Counted from the stretch's first letter, positions 25,497 to 33,659 are shown. The stretch is DNA of 37,976 nt from Acidobacteriota bacterium (GCA_022340545.1 JAJDNV010000030.1:1-37976), one strand, 5' to 3'. Translations and numbers: made by a program. The notes: a model not told the origin generated them from the letters alone.

Positions 25497-26078
25497 ATGG
25501 AGCCGTCGCAGGGGGGAGGGGCCTCCGACCGGGACCTCATGGCCCGGCTCGCGGCGGGCGACCGCGAGGCCCTCGCCCCGCTCATGGAGCGGCACTACCC
25601 TCGCCTCTACCGGATTGCCCTCTCGTACCTGCGCAACCCCGACGATGCGCTCGACACCGTCCAGGAGACGTTCGTGAAGGCCTTCCAGAACGCAAATCGG
25701 TGGGACGGCTCGGTGGAGGCGGGGCCGTGGCTGTCGCGGGTGGCCATCAATCAGTCCATCGACCGGTGGCGCCGGATTCGCCGCCGGCAGGCCACGTTCA
25801 CCCCCCTCGCCCCGGGCGATCATGAAGCCGCGCTCGCCGACGGCGCCCTCGACCCGGACGCTCGCGTCCACGGGCGAGAGCTGCGTGACCGCCTCGCGAC
25901 CGCGCTCGGCCGCCTGCCCGAGCGACAAAGGGCGGTGGTGATCCTGCGCCACTACCAGGAGATGACCCTCGAGGAGATCGCCGACGCGCTCGGGATGAAG
26001 CTGGGGACCGTCAAGAGCAGCCTCCATCGCGCGCTCGGTCGCCTGCGCACGGGGCTCCAGAGAGGGCTCGAGTCATGA
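25497..26078 (+). CDS. ECF RNA polymerase sigma factor
   Basis: The product is 193 residues. Region 2 is LAPLMERHYPRLYRIALSYL, DDALDTVQETFVKAFQN and GPWLSRVAINQSIDRWRRIR. Region 4 is LGRLPERQRAVVILRHYQE, MTLEEIADALGMKLGTVKSS, a standard sigma-70 HTH. The linker of about 40 residues is typical. It is an ECF sigma of the RpoE-like type, held by the anti-sigma protein encoded next. ATG 25497 has GGAG about 12 nt upstream; the in-frame ATG at 25539 is an alternative. Its stop overlaps the anti-sigma ATG by 4 nt, as usual for such pairs. A promoter of the type it may recognise lies upstream of the operon. Confidence 0.93.
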   Translation: MEPSQGGGASDRDLMARLAAGDREALAPLMERHYPRLYRIALSYLRNPDDALDTVQETFVKAFQNANRWDGSVEAGPWLSRVAINQSIDRWRRIRRRQATFTPLAPGDHEAALADGALDPDARVHGRELRDRLATALGRLPERQRAVVILRHYQEMTLEEIADALGMKLGTVKSSLHRALGRLRTGLQRGLES

Positions 26079-26848
26079 TCCTGGCCCACCTGCTTCTGCG
26101 CCGGCGTGTGGCCCTGCTCGCCGCGGGCGTCCTCGACGGGCGCGAGCGTGACGAGATGCGAGCCCACGTGGACTCGTGTTCCCGGTGTCGTCGGGAGTAT
26201 GACGAGCTCCGGGCCGTCGTCGGTGCCCTCGAAGCCGACCCCCTCCGCTCGGCGGAGCCGGAGATCCCGGTGTCGGTCCTGATCGACCGAGTTGAGCAAC
26301 GGCTCGATCGCGTGGCCACCTCGAGGCCGAAGCGAGCGCACGGGTGGAGGGTGGCCCTGCCCGCCGCGGCCGCGGCCGTGTTGGCCTTTGTCCTTCTCGG
26401 CACGGAGCTGCTCCCGCGGCGGGGGCCGGAGCCGGTGGCGCCCACGCCGGTCCCGGCGGCGGCGTTGCCCTCCGAGGTCCTCGACCGCCTCGAGCGGAAT
26501 CTGGCGCGGGAGCAGGCCGCGCGCTACCTGAGCGAGGCCCAGGACGTCCTGCTGGCGGTCTCGGCTACGGAGGCGGACTGCCTGCGGGAAGAGGACCGGC
26601 TGGACGTCGGCGAAGCCCCCGATCGAAGCCGGCAGCTGCTCGCCCGGCGGGCGCTGCTCGTCGAGGGTCGCCCCGAGGCGGTGGCGAGCGCGCAGGCGGT
26701 CCTCGACGACGTTGAGCTGGCGCTGCGGGAGGTCGCGGACCTGCCCTCGTGTGTCCGGCGTCGCGACGTGGAGCGGCTGCGTCAGGACATCGACCGGCGC
26801 CAGCTGCACATGCGGATCCGCCTCATGACGAGGGAGCTCGAGGGATGA
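26075..26848 (+). CDS. Transmembrane anti-sigma factor with zinc-finger (zf-HC2) domain
   Basis: The product is 257 residues. The cytoplasmic N-terminus has the zinc-binding anti-sigma signature AHVDSCSRCRREY (H-x3-C-x2-C, about 31-38), with His5 upstream. A single membrane segment, VALPAAAAAVLAFVLLGTEL (about 92-111), follows. The C-terminal periplasmic part is helical and Leu/Arg-rich (LPSEVLDRLERNLAREQAAR, VADLPSCVRRRDVERLRQDI), and contains two cysteines that might form a disulfide (about 168 and 229). It should sequester the sigma factor and release it when the periplasmic part senses a signal. It overlaps both neighbours by 4 nt. Confidence 0.88.
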   Translation: MILAHLLLRRRVALLAAGVLDGRERDEMRAHVDSCSRCRREYDELRAVVGALEADPLRSAEPEIPVSVLIDRVEQRLDRVATSRPKRAHGWRVALPAAAAAVLAFVLLGTELLPRRGPEPVAPTPVPAAALPSEVLDRLERNLAREQAARYLSEAQDVLLAVSATEADCLREEDRLDVGEAPDRSRQLLARRALLVEGRPEAVASAQAVLDDVELALREVADLPSCVRRRDVERLRQDIDRRQLHMRIRLMTRELEG

Positions 26849-27687
26849 GGACCCCGACAGTGGCGCTCACCGCGATGGCGCTCCTCGTCGCCCCGGCCGC
26901 GGGCTGGGCGCAGGTGGACGCCCAGACGCTCCGCAACGCCAAGACCCTGTTCTTCGACCGGCAGTATGCCGAGGCGCGCGCCGCCTGGCAGGAGGTCCGC
27001 GAGGCGGGTGACGGTCGGGAGACGGGGAGCGCCCTCTACTGGATCGCGCGCTGCAGCGAGAAGCTGGGGGAGGATGACCGGGCCCTGGAGGAGTACGGCC
27101 AGTACCTCGACTCCCGCCCCTCCGACCGCACGCTTCGCGAGGAGGCGAAGACCAGCCGGGTCGCCCTGGCCGCGAAGCTCTACAAGTCCGGCGAACCACG
27201 CCAACTCGACGTCATGCTCGGGGCTCTCCACGACCCGAGCCGGACCGTCCGCTACTTCGCGGCACTCCAGATGGCCTCGCTGGGCCCCGCAGTCGGGCAC
27301 CCCGCGGTGCCCGTGCTCCAGGAGATCCTCGAGAAGGAGACGGACGAGGATCTCGTGGAGCGGGCCAAGCTGGCGCTCCTCCGGCTCGATCGCAAGGCCC
27401 TGGCCGAGGCGAGCCCGCCCCCGGCTCGACGGGGCGGGGGTTCGGCCACGTGGATCCGCGTGCGGGTCTGGGAAAAGGGAGCGAGCAAGCCGCAGCTCTC
27501 CTTGAACTTGCCCGTTTTTCTGGCCGATATGGTGTTCAAGAGCCTCCCCGACGAGACGCGGGACGATCTGCGGAAGGAAGGCTTCGACGCCCAGAGCTTC
27601 TGGGAACGCCTGAAGAGGTCAGGGCCGACCGACATCCTCACCGTGGAGGGGAAGGACGGGGGCCGCATCCAGGTCTGGATCGAGTAG
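26845..27687 (+). CDS. Exported TPR/HEAT-like protein with the operon-wide C-terminal domain
   Basis: The product is 280 residues, starting in an ATGA overlap with the anti-sigma gene. Residues 1-22 are a signal peptide (ending AGWA). Residues about 24-100 look like TPRs (LYWIARCSEKLGEDDRALEE), and about 115-190 like HEAT repeats (SRTVRYFAALQMASLG, VPVLQEILEKETDEDLVERA). The last 75 residues match the lipoprotein of 25033 and the product of 27701: WIRVRVWEKGASKPQLSLNL, then LPVFLADMVFKSLPDE, and the end ILTVEGKDGGRIQVWIE. Helical repeats plus the shared domain suggest a protein-interaction platform in the periplasm. Function is unknown. The following gene starts 13 nt after its stop. Confidence 0.8.
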   Translation: MRTPTVALTAMALLVAPAAGWAQVDAQTLRNAKTLFFDRQYAEARAAWQEVREAGDGRETGSALYWIARCSEKLGEDDRALEEYGQYLDSRPSDRTLREEAKTSRVALAAKLYKSGEPRQLDVMLGALHDPSRTVRYFAALQMASLGPAVGHPAVPVLQEILEKETDEDLVERAKLALLRLDRKALAEASPPPARRGGGSATWIRVRVWEKGASKPQLSLNLPVFLADMVFKSLPDETRDDLRKEGFDAQSFWERLKRSGPTDILTVEGKDGGRIQVWIE

Positions 27688-27700
27688 GAGGAGAAACCTG

Positions 27701-28099
27701 ATGAAGACGCTGACGCTAACGCTCGTGCTGGCTCTCGCCGGCCTGGCCACTCCCTCCGCCGCCGGTAGCTCTGCAGACGAAGACCTCGCGGTCGTGAAGA
27801 AGGCGACGGCCTCGGGCAACGGCCAGGCGGTGGCCGCGGAGGCTCCGCCCCGCTCGAGTGCGGATGAGCCCGAGTGGTTCCGTGTGCGGATCGTCGAGAA
27901 AGGGAAGAAGAAGGCCACGGTGAAGGTCAACCTCCCCCTCGCCCTCGTCCACGCACTCGGCGACGATGTGCCCATTCCCGGCTGCGGCGGACGCGACCGG
28001 CATCTCACGATCGGCGAGGTGTTGCGGTCTCTCGACACCGGCGAGAGCCTCGTGGAGATCGAGGACGACGACGCCACGGTCCGGGTCTGGGTCGAGTAG
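27701..28099 (+). CDS. Small exported protein consisting mainly of the operon-wide domain
   Basis: The product is 132 residues: a signal peptide (MKTLTLTLVLALAGLATPSAAG), a linker of about 30 residues, and the shared domain: WFRVRIVEKGKKKATVKVNL, LPLALVHALGDDVPIPGCGG, LTIGEVLRSLDTGE and ESLVEIEDDDATVRVWVE. The LTIGEVLRSL helix before the last strand is the part that most recalls LiaX/YvlB-type domains. The start has a strong AGGAGGAG about 8 nt upstream. It is the last gene of the ECF operon and the simplest carrier of the shared domain. Confidence 0.8.
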   Translation: MKTLTLTLVLALAGLATPSAAGSSADEDLAVVKKATASGNGQAVAAEAPPRSSADEPEWFRVRIVEKGKKKATVKVNLPLALVHALGDDVPIPGCGGRDRHLTIGEVLRSLDTGESLVEIEDDDATVRVWVE

Positions 28100-28235
28100 C
28101 CCGCACCCACCCTCACACGCGTCCCCGCACGTCTCCCGGGACGTGCCCGCATCCGGCGACACCCCCCTGTGCACCGGGGAGGACGGCGATCCGGTGCCGC
28201 CCTCTGTAAGTCGTTGAAGACGAGCCCCACCGTGC

Positions 28236-28250
28236 TGGAACGGCCCTTGC
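28236..28250 (+). promoter_or_regulatory. Sigma-54 promoter upstream of the Tyr/Arg-rich secreted protein
   Basis: TGGAACGGCCCTTGC has the -24 GG (28237-28238) and -12 GC (28249-28250) exactly 10 nt apart, and differs little from the consensus TGGCACG-N4-TTGCW. Transcription would start near 28262, 22 nt before ATG 28284. The sigma-54 activator at 18212 is a possible regulator. Confidence 0.6.
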
Positions 28251-28283
28251 CTTCCCTTTCGCTGAAGACTCGGGAGGTTCGCC

Positions 28284-28718
28284 ATGAAGATTCGAGCACT
28301 CGTCCCCACGCTCGCTGTCGCCGCGGCGCTCGTCGCCCCGTCGTCACTTCTCGCCGAGCCTGATCAGCACCGCTCCCGCGACGGTGGTCGTGGGCCGGGC
28401 TACGATCGGTCGTCACCCGGCCACCGCGACTCCTATCGTTCCGTGGGCCGGAGCGACAGAAGCGCGTACCAGCGGGGGTACCCGCGCGTGTACCGCCATC
28501 GCCGGTACACCCCGCCACCCCGCCGCTACCTGCTCCCGTCCCCGCGGGCGTACCGCTACCGGCCGTACTCCCGCCCCTACTACGGGTATCGGCCGGTTCC
28601 CCCGGCGTACTACCCGCCGCGCGCACCCTACGGCTACCCGGTCCCGCTCCGCCGTGGCGGTGTCCACGGCTCGGTCTCGGTCGGGCTGCCTTTCCTCGGC
28701 GTCAGCCTGCACTTCTGA
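28284..28718 (+). CDS. Secreted Tyr/Arg/Pro-rich low-complexity protein
   Basis: The product is 144 residues. Residues 1-24 are a signal peptide (ending SSLLAEP). The middle 95 residues are rich in Arg, Tyr and Pro (for example RYTPPPRRYLLPSPRAYRYR, RPYYGYRPVPPAYYPP), with no globular pattern. The end, SVSVGLPFLGVSLHF, is strand-like and finishes with Phe, recalling beta-barrel C-termini, but there are too few strands for a barrel. The protein is highly basic and might bind an anionic polymer; this is a guess. Similar secreted basic Tyr/Pro-rich proteins occur in many Gram-negative genomes without known function. ATG 28284 has GGGAGG 8 nt upstream and a sigma-54-type promoter ahead. Confidence 0.75.
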   Translation: MKIRALVPTLAVAAALVAPSSLLAEPDQHRSRDGGRGPGYDRSSPGHRDSYRSVGRSDRSAYQRGYPRVYRHRRYTPPPRRYLLPSPRAYRYRPYSRPYYGYRPVPPAYYPPRAPYGYPVPLRRGGVHGSVSVGLPFLGVSLHF

Positions 28719-28748
28719 CAACGCCGCGGCTCGTGGGGTGAACTCTCC

Positions 28749-28772
28749 CCGGCGGCGCGCCCGGCGGCGCGC
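28749..28772 (+). repeat. Perfect 12-bp tandem duplication ahead of the permease promoter
   Basis: CCGGCGGCGCGC occurs twice in tandem (28749-28760 and 28761-28772), ending 2 nt before a -35-like TTGACG. It could be a binding site or simple slippage. Confidence 0.6.
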
Positions 28773-28774
28773 TG

Positions 28775-28803
28775 TTGACGATGGATCCGCGCGGGCCTAG
28801 GCT
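28775..28803 (+). promoter_or_regulatory. Candidate promoter of the permease-Usp gene
   Basis: TTGACG (28775-28780) and TAGGCT (28798-28803) are 17 nt apart. The -35 matches 5 of 6 consensus bases, the -10 only 3. The start would be about 28810, 38 nt before ATG 28848. Confidence 0.4.
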
Positions 28804-28847
28804 TCCGCAGTCTCGTCGCCGAGGCCGTCCCGAGAGGTCCGCGCACC

Positions 28848-31094
28848 ATGGCCCTGGAAATCCGGCTGAGCCGCGAGATGCGGCTCGTCGACGTCACGAT
28901 GATCGGCGTCGGGGCCATGATCGGCGCCGGGATCTTCGTTCTCACCGGCATCGCCGCCGGGGTCGCCGGCCCCGCACTCCTCGTGGTCTTCGGCCTCAAC
29001 GGCCTCGTGGCCCTGCTCAGCGCCGCCGCCTACGCCGAGCTCGGCGGGGCCATCCACGGCGCCGGGGGCGGCTACCTCTGGATCAAGCGGTCGCTCCCCG
29101 ACCCGAGCGGGTTTCTGGCCGGATGGATGGACTGGTTCGCCCACGCCGTGGCCTGCTCGCTCTACGCGCTCGGGTTCGGCGCGTACTTCGGAGAGGTGCT
29201 CGCCCTCATCGGCGCCCCGGAGATCCGCCCTCCCCTGGCTCCGCTCGAGATCTGGCTGGCGGTGGGCGCCTGCGCCCTCTTCTCCTACATCAACTACCGC
29301 GGGGCTTCGGAGACGGGGAAGGCCGGAAACGTGGTGACCATCGGGAAGGTGGTGATCATCGGCGTGTTCGTGGCGGCGGGCCTCTGGACCATGGGGTTGC
29401 GCGGGGAGTGGGAATCCTCCTTCACCCCGTTCATGACCCACGGATGGACCGGTGTCTTCGCCGCCATGGGCCTCACGTTCATCGCCTTCGAAGGCTACGA
29501 GATCATCGCCCAGACCAGCGAGGAGGTGGAGAACCCCAAGCGCAACGTGCCGCAGGCGGTCTTCCTCTCCTTGTTCATCGTCGTGCCCATCTACCTGCTG
29601 GTGGCCTTCGTCGCGATCGGCGCGGTGACCCCGCCGCCGGGCACCGAGGTCACCCAGTACCTGGGAGAGCAGAAGGAGATCGCACTCGTCAGGGCGGCGG
29701 AGCAGTTCTTTCGCGGCGGGGCTCTCGTCATCCTGGTCGGTGGACTCCTCTCGACCCTCTCCGCGCTCAACGCCACCATCTACTCCTCCTCGCGGGTGGC
29801 CTTCGCGATGGCGCGGGACGCGAGCCTCCCCCAGCTCGTCGCGCGCGTCCACCGCGAGCGCGCCACGCCCCACTTCGCGATCCTCTTCTCGACGGTGCTG
29901 GTCATTGGAATGGCGGTGGCGCTGCCAATCGAGGACGTGGCGGCCGCGGCCGGCGTAATGTTCCTTCTTCTCTTCGGGGGCGTGAACGTCGCCCTCATCC
30001 GGCTCCGACGCCTGCATCCGGAGCTCGACCGCGGCTTCAAGGTCCCCTTCGTACCGCTCACCCCGATCCTCGCGATCGTGGCCATGCTGCTCCTCGCCGG
30101 GTTCATGCTCGTCGACTATCCCCTGGCCGGCATCGCGGCCGGGGGCTGGATCGCCGCCGGCTGTGCCTTCTACTACGCATACAGCCGCAAGCGCGAGACC
30201 GCCTTCGGGGAGCGCGTGACCTGGATGGAGCGCATCGAGCGCCGGGAGTACCGGGTCCTCGTCGCGATCTCGTCCCCTCGGACGATGGAGTCGCTCATGG
30301 AGAGCGCGATCGCCATCGCTCGCCGTCACGACGGGGAGCTCGTCGTGGTGACGGTCGCCGAGGTCCCGGAAGGAGAGACGCTCTTCTCGGGCCGGCGCCG
30401 GGTCCGGGAGCTCGAGCCCGTCCTCGAGAGCGCGGTGCGATACGCCGAGGAGCGGGGCGTGGCCGCCCAGCCGGTGATCAAGATCGCGCGCCGCATCGGG
30501 CACGGGCTCACCCAGACCGCCCGCGAGGAGGGCTGCAACTTCCTCATCATCGGCCAGCCCTCCACAGGCTCCTTCGTCGAGCGCCTCGTCGCCTCGATCG
30601 TCGAGCGCGTGTTGCAGGACGCGCCCTGCCACGTCGCGGTCGTCTACGGGGCCATCGACAAGGAGCGGGTGAATCACATCGTGGTTCCGGTGACCAAGGG
30701 CGGCAACTCCAAGCTCGCGGCCGAGCTCGCGGCCCCCTTCTCCGACTGGTTCAGGGCGCCCATCCGCGCGCTCACCGTCATCGAGCGGGAGCGGGCGGGC
30801 GACGGCGGGGAAGCGCACGCGGCCGAGGCCCGCGAGACCCTCCGCGCGGCCGGGAGCGTGGTTCAGCTCGACGTGCTCCTGCGGGGCGAGATCGCGAGCG
30901 GCCTGCTCCGCAACCTCAAGCGCGGAGAGCTGGTCCTGATCGGCGCCCCCAGCTCCGGCCCCGTCGTTCCCCTGTTCGGGGAGACGATTCCCGCGCTCAT
31001 CGCCAGGCGGGGGCGCAACTCGGTGGTGGTCGTGCGGCACGTGGAGGAGCTGCGCGCGCGGCGTTTCGAGCGGTCGTTCTTCGCCAGGAGCTGA
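28848..31094 (+). CDS. APC-superfamily amino acid permease fused to C-terminal Usp domains
   Basis: The product is 748 residues. Residues about 1-455 are an APC-type permease: VTMIGVGAMIGAGIFVLTG is the conserved helix 1 motif, AYAELGGAIHGAGGGYLWIK is helix 2-3, and FIAFEGYEIIAQTSEEVENP is the conserved helix 6 region. Residues about 465-745 are cytoplasmic universal stress protein-like: YRVLVAISSPRTMESLMESA, LIIGQPSTGSF (G-x2-G-x-S/T pattern), then a second copy from about 605 (HIVVPVTKGGNSKLAAELAA, ELVLIGAPSSG). Such fusions transport amino acids or polyamines under Usp control; the substrate is unknown. It is followed after 6 nt by the MscS-helix gene. Confidence 0.88.
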   Translation: MALEIRLSREMRLVDVTMIGVGAMIGAGIFVLTGIAAGVAGPALLVVFGLNGLVALLSAAAYAELGGAIHGAGGGYLWIKRSLPDPSGFLAGWMDWFAHAVACSLYALGFGAYFGEVLALIGAPEIRPPLAPLEIWLAVGACALFSYINYRGASETGKAGNVVTIGKVVIIGVFVAAGLWTMGLRGEWESSFTPFMTHGWTGVFAAMGLTFIAFEGYEIIAQTSEEVENPKRNVPQAVFLSLFIVVPIYLLVAFVAIGAVTPPPGTEVTQYLGEQKEIALVRAAEQFFRGGALVILVGGLLSTLSALNATIYSSSRVAFAMARDASLPQLVARVHRERATPHFAILFSTVLVIGMAVALPIEDVAAAAGVMFLLLFGGVNVALIRLRRLHPELDRGFKVPFVPLTPILAIVAMLLLAGFMLVDYPLAGIAAGGWIAAGCAFYYAYSRKRETAFGERVTWMERIERREYRVLVAISSPRTMESLMESAIAIARRHDGELVVVTVAEVPEGETLFSGRRRVRELEPVLESAVRYAEERGVAAQPVIKIARRIGHGLTQTAREEGCNFLIIGQPSTGSFVERLVASIVERVLQDAPCHVAVVYGAIDKERVNHIVVPVTKGGNSKLAAELAAPFSDWFRAPIRALTVIERERAGDGGEAHAAEARETLRAAGSVVQLDVLLRGEIASGLLRNLKRGELVLIGAPSSGPVVPLFGETIPALIARRGRNSVVVVRHVEELRARRFERSFFARS

Positions 31095-31100
31095 TGCAGC

Positions 31101-31769
31101 ATGCCGACACCTGATACGGGACCGTTCGCCGAGTTCGTCCAGCGGCTCATCGGCTACGCGCCGACCCTGACCGCCGGCCTGCTGGTGCTGCTCCTGGGCG
31201 TGGTGGTCGGGTGGCTCGCGAAGAAGGCAGTCGTTCGCGTTTTGATCTGGCTTCGCCTCGATCGTCTCGGGGGCAACGCGTCGTGGCGCGCGGCACTCGG
31301 CAAGGGTGACGTGCGGGCGGCTTTCTACGACCTCGCCGGCAACGCGGTGTTCCTCCTCCTGGTGCTCGTGTTCCTCGACAACTCGCTGGAGATCTGGGGC
31401 CTGGTCGTGCTGTCGCGGATGATCGAGGGACTCATCGTCTACCTTCCCAACCTGGCCCTGGTTGCGCTGATCTTCGGCGGCGGGGTGTTCCTGGCCAACA
31501 CCCTGGCCGGGGCCATCGAGAACACCCTGGAGGAGGAGGGGGCGCCCCGCCCCCGGCTGGTGGCGAAGGGCTTCAAGGCCGCGGCCCTGGGGATGGTCGG
31601 GGCTTTGGCCCTCTGGCAGCTCAACTTCGCTCGGGAGATCGTCCTCGCGGCATTCCTCATCGGCTTCGGTGCCCTCGGGATCGCCTTCGCCATCGCCGTT
31701 GGGCTTGGATCGGCGAAGGCCATCCAGAAAGGCTGGGACGCGCTCTTCGACAAGAACCGGCGCAAGTAG
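31101..31769 (+). CDS. MscS TM-helix family membrane protein lacking the pore/beta domain
   Basis: The product is 222 residues with about five hydrophobic helices. TLTAGLLVLLLGVVVGWLAK and VYLPNLALVALIFGGGVFLA are two copies of the conserved TM helix (PF05552-type) found in MscS-like proteins, each followed by a charged segment (NTLAGAIENTLEEEG). FLIGFGALGIAFAIAVGLGS is the last helix. There is no MscS pore helix and beta domain, so it is not a complete channel. Role unknown, possibly in tension sensing or as a partner. It starts 6 nt after the permease-Usp stop, so is likely co-transcribed. Confidence 0.82.
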   Translation: MPTPDTGPFAEFVQRLIGYAPTLTAGLLVLLLGVVVGWLAKKAVVRVLIWLRLDRLGGNASWRAALGKGDVRAAFYDLAGNAVFLLLVLVFLDNSLEIWGLVVLSRMIEGLIVYLPNLALVALIFGGGVFLANTLAGAIENTLEEEGAPRPRLVAKGFKAAALGMVGALALWQLNFAREIVLAAFLIGFGALGIAFAIAVGLGSAKAIQKGWDALFDKNRRK

Positions 31770-31824
31770 GTACCGCTCCAGCCAGGCTCCTCGGGACGGC
31801 GAGCCGCCTCTCCGCCGGGGCTCG

Positions 31825-32757
31825 TCAGCCTCCGGGGGCGTAGTAGCCGAGCTTGTGGCGAATGGTCACGCCTTCGCGCTCGGGGACGCGCACCACGATG
31901 CGTCGCCACTTGCCGTCGCGGCGCTGGTTCGTGGAGACATAGCCCACGCTGTAGAGCGTGCGCAGCTCCTCGGCGATGCGGTCGTAGACGGCGTCGAGCT
32001 CCGAGAGCGAGGCCGGGAAGTAGACACGCCCCCCGGTCTCCCGGGTCAGCGAGGTCAGCAGGTACTCGGCCTGGCTGAAGGCCTGTCGGGTGCGGTCCTG
32101 GGGGCGGTTGGGCCGAAGGCTGATCGCGTAGATGTTGATCTCGCTCTTCTTGGCGAGCTCGAGAACTTGCTCGTCGCTCACCAGGGAGGCCGTGTCCTCG
32201 CCGTCCGAGAGCAGAACCACCGCGCGGCGACGCAGCTGGCTCGGGTCCCTCTCGCGGGTGAGGTCCTTCAGGGCGATGTAGAGCGCGTTGTGGAGCGCGG
32301 TCGGCCCCGAGGTCTCGGTCGCCAGGATTGCCCTCTCGAGTGCCGCCTGGTCGTTGGTGAAGGGCTGCAGCGTCGTGGCGCGGTCGTTGAACTGCACGAT
32401 CTGGGCGAGATCCACCGGGCGCAGCGTCTTCGTGAAGCGGATGGCCGCCTGCTGCGCCACCGCGATCTTCTCCTCCATCGAGGCGGAGGTATCCAGCATG
32501 ATGACCATCGAGATCGGGAGGTTCTCGTGGGTGAAGAGGCTCAGCTCCTGCCGGATGCCGTCCTCGTAGACCGCGAAGTCGGGGGCGTCGAGGTCGGTCA
32601 CGTAGTTGTCGGTGGGGTCGGTGACCGAGAGGTTGAGGTTGATGATCTCGATGCCGGTCCCGAAGGTGGGCGGCGTGACCTGGGCGAGGCTCGCACGGGG
32701 ATCGAGCCCGATCGCGGCAGCGAGGACGGCGATGGAAAGGAGGACTCTTCTCGTCAT
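31825..32757 (-). CDS. Secreted VWA protein of the acidobacterial VWFA-related type
   Basis: The product is 310 residues. A signal peptide (MTRRVLLSIAVLAAAIG, ending SLA) is followed by a short strand domain typical of this type (IIN-LNLSVTDPTDNYVTDL, FAVYEDGIRQELSLFTHENL) and then the VWA domain. The metal-ion (MIDAS) residues are intact: LDTSASM (D-x-S-x-S), SGPTALHNAL (Thr) and LLSDGEDT (Asp). The C-terminus ends YSVGYVSTNQRRDGKWRRIV, another hallmark. The VWFA-related group is especially expanded in Acidobacteriota. It binds an unknown protein partner outside the cytoplasm. It starts 23 nt after the stop of the other VWA gene, so the two form an operon. Confidence 0.88.
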   Translation of the reverse strand: MTRRVLLSIAVLAAAIGLDPRASLAQVTPPTFGTGIEIINLNLSVTDPTDNYVTDLDAPDFAVYEDGIRQELSLFTHENLPISMVIMLDTSASMEEKIAVAQQAAIRFTKTLRPVDLAQIVQFNDRATTLQPFTNDQAALERAILATETSGPTALHNALYIALKDLTRERDPSQLRRRAVVLLSDGEDTASLVSDEQVLELAKKSEINIYAISLRPNRPQDRTRQAFSQAEYLLTSLTRETGGRVYFPASLSELDAVYDRIAEELRTLYSVGYVSTNQRRDGKWRRIVVRVPEREGVTIRHKLGYYAPGG

Positions 32758-32780
32758 CGTCTTGACCGGGAGACTGAAGG

Positions 32781-33659
32781 TCAGAGCTCGGGTGCCAGCT
32801 CTGATTCGATGTCCGTTCGAATCGGCACGCGCGCCTCCGTGTCGGGCCGGGCCACGGTGACCTCGATCTCGCGCTTCTTCAGATCGGGGACGGTGGCGTA
32901 GGCCAGCCGATAGCCCGCCGTCAGGAACGGGGACAGCTTCCGGAGCCCGGTGTCCGTCCCCATGTAGGACAGGATGATGTCGTACTCACCGCCGGTGGCC
33001 TTGGCCAGACGGTCGAAGACGAAGCTCAGGTTGGCCCGCATCTCGAAGTCCGCCCCGCCCACGTCAACCTGGAGCATCAGGAAGAGGTCGGCGTTCTCCT
33101 CCGCGGTGTCCGCGGAGCGCCACTTGTCGAGGTAGCTGAGCTCGGGGCCGGTGCCGCTGATCGCGACGACCGCGGATCGGGTTCCCTCGCGAGCGTTCTC
33201 CTTGAGGTCCTTCGAAGCCTCGGCGAGTGCGTCGAGCATGTAGTTTCCCCCGAGGGGGGGGACCCGAAGGAGGGCCTTCGACGCCTCCGCGGGGTCCTCG
33301 GTGTAGTCGACGAGCTTCGTCGGCCGATCACCCGTCGCCCACAACGCGTACGCCGTCCCCGAGGGCATCCGGGCGATGAAGGCGGAGACCGCGTCGACGA
33401 CGTGGGCTCGGAGAGCGGACCCCACTGCTTGGCTCGTGTCCACGATCACCGCCACGGTGAGGGGGCGGGTGTCCGGCCTGAAGGAGGTGATGTCTCGGAT
33501 GACCCCATTCTCGGAAAGGGCGACATCCGTCCCGCTGAGTCCCTCGACGGGTGCGCCCTCCTTGTCGAGCACGATGGTCGTGATGGCGCGCACCTCGGCA
33601 TCGGGCGCGATGGTCGCAGCCTGGGCCAGGACGAGCAGCGAGAGAGAGAAAGCTGTCAT
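32781..33659 (-). CDS. Secreted VWA-like protein with degenerate MIDAS
   Basis: The product is 292 residues, starting at ATG 33657-33659 with GGAGGA 6 nt upstream. Residues 1-17 are a signal peptide. Like its neighbour it begins with a strand domain ([32 protein letters not shown]) and then a VWA-like domain, [20 protein letters not shown]. The metal site looks lost: DTSQA instead of D-x-S-x-[10 protein letters not shown] without the usual Thr, and [12 protein letters not shown] where an Asp would be. A homologous but non-metal-binding partner of the downstream gene is likely. A TTGACC-N18-TATAGT promoter lies upstream (33718-33747). Confidence 0.82.
   Translation of the reverse strand: MTAFSLSLLVLAQAATIAPDAEVRAITTIVLDKEGAPVEGLSGTDVALSENGVIRDITSFRPDTRPLTVAVIVDTSQAVGSALRAHVVDAVSAFIARMPSGTAYALWATGDRPTKLVDYTEDPAEASKALLRVPPLGGNYMLDALAEASKDLKENAREGTRSAVVAISGTGPELSYLDKWRSADTAEENADLFLMLQVDVGGADFEMRANLSFVFDRLAKATGGEYDIILSYMGTDTGLRKLSPFLTAGYRLAYATVPDLKKREIEVTVARPDTEARVPIRTDIESELAPEL

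Noticed and set aside
28100-28235. Another degenerate repeat or small gene in the 184-nt gap after the ECF operon
   Set aside because: I see GC-rich sequence but no core motif, hairpin with T-run or credible short ORF; only the sigma-54 promoter at its end is supported.
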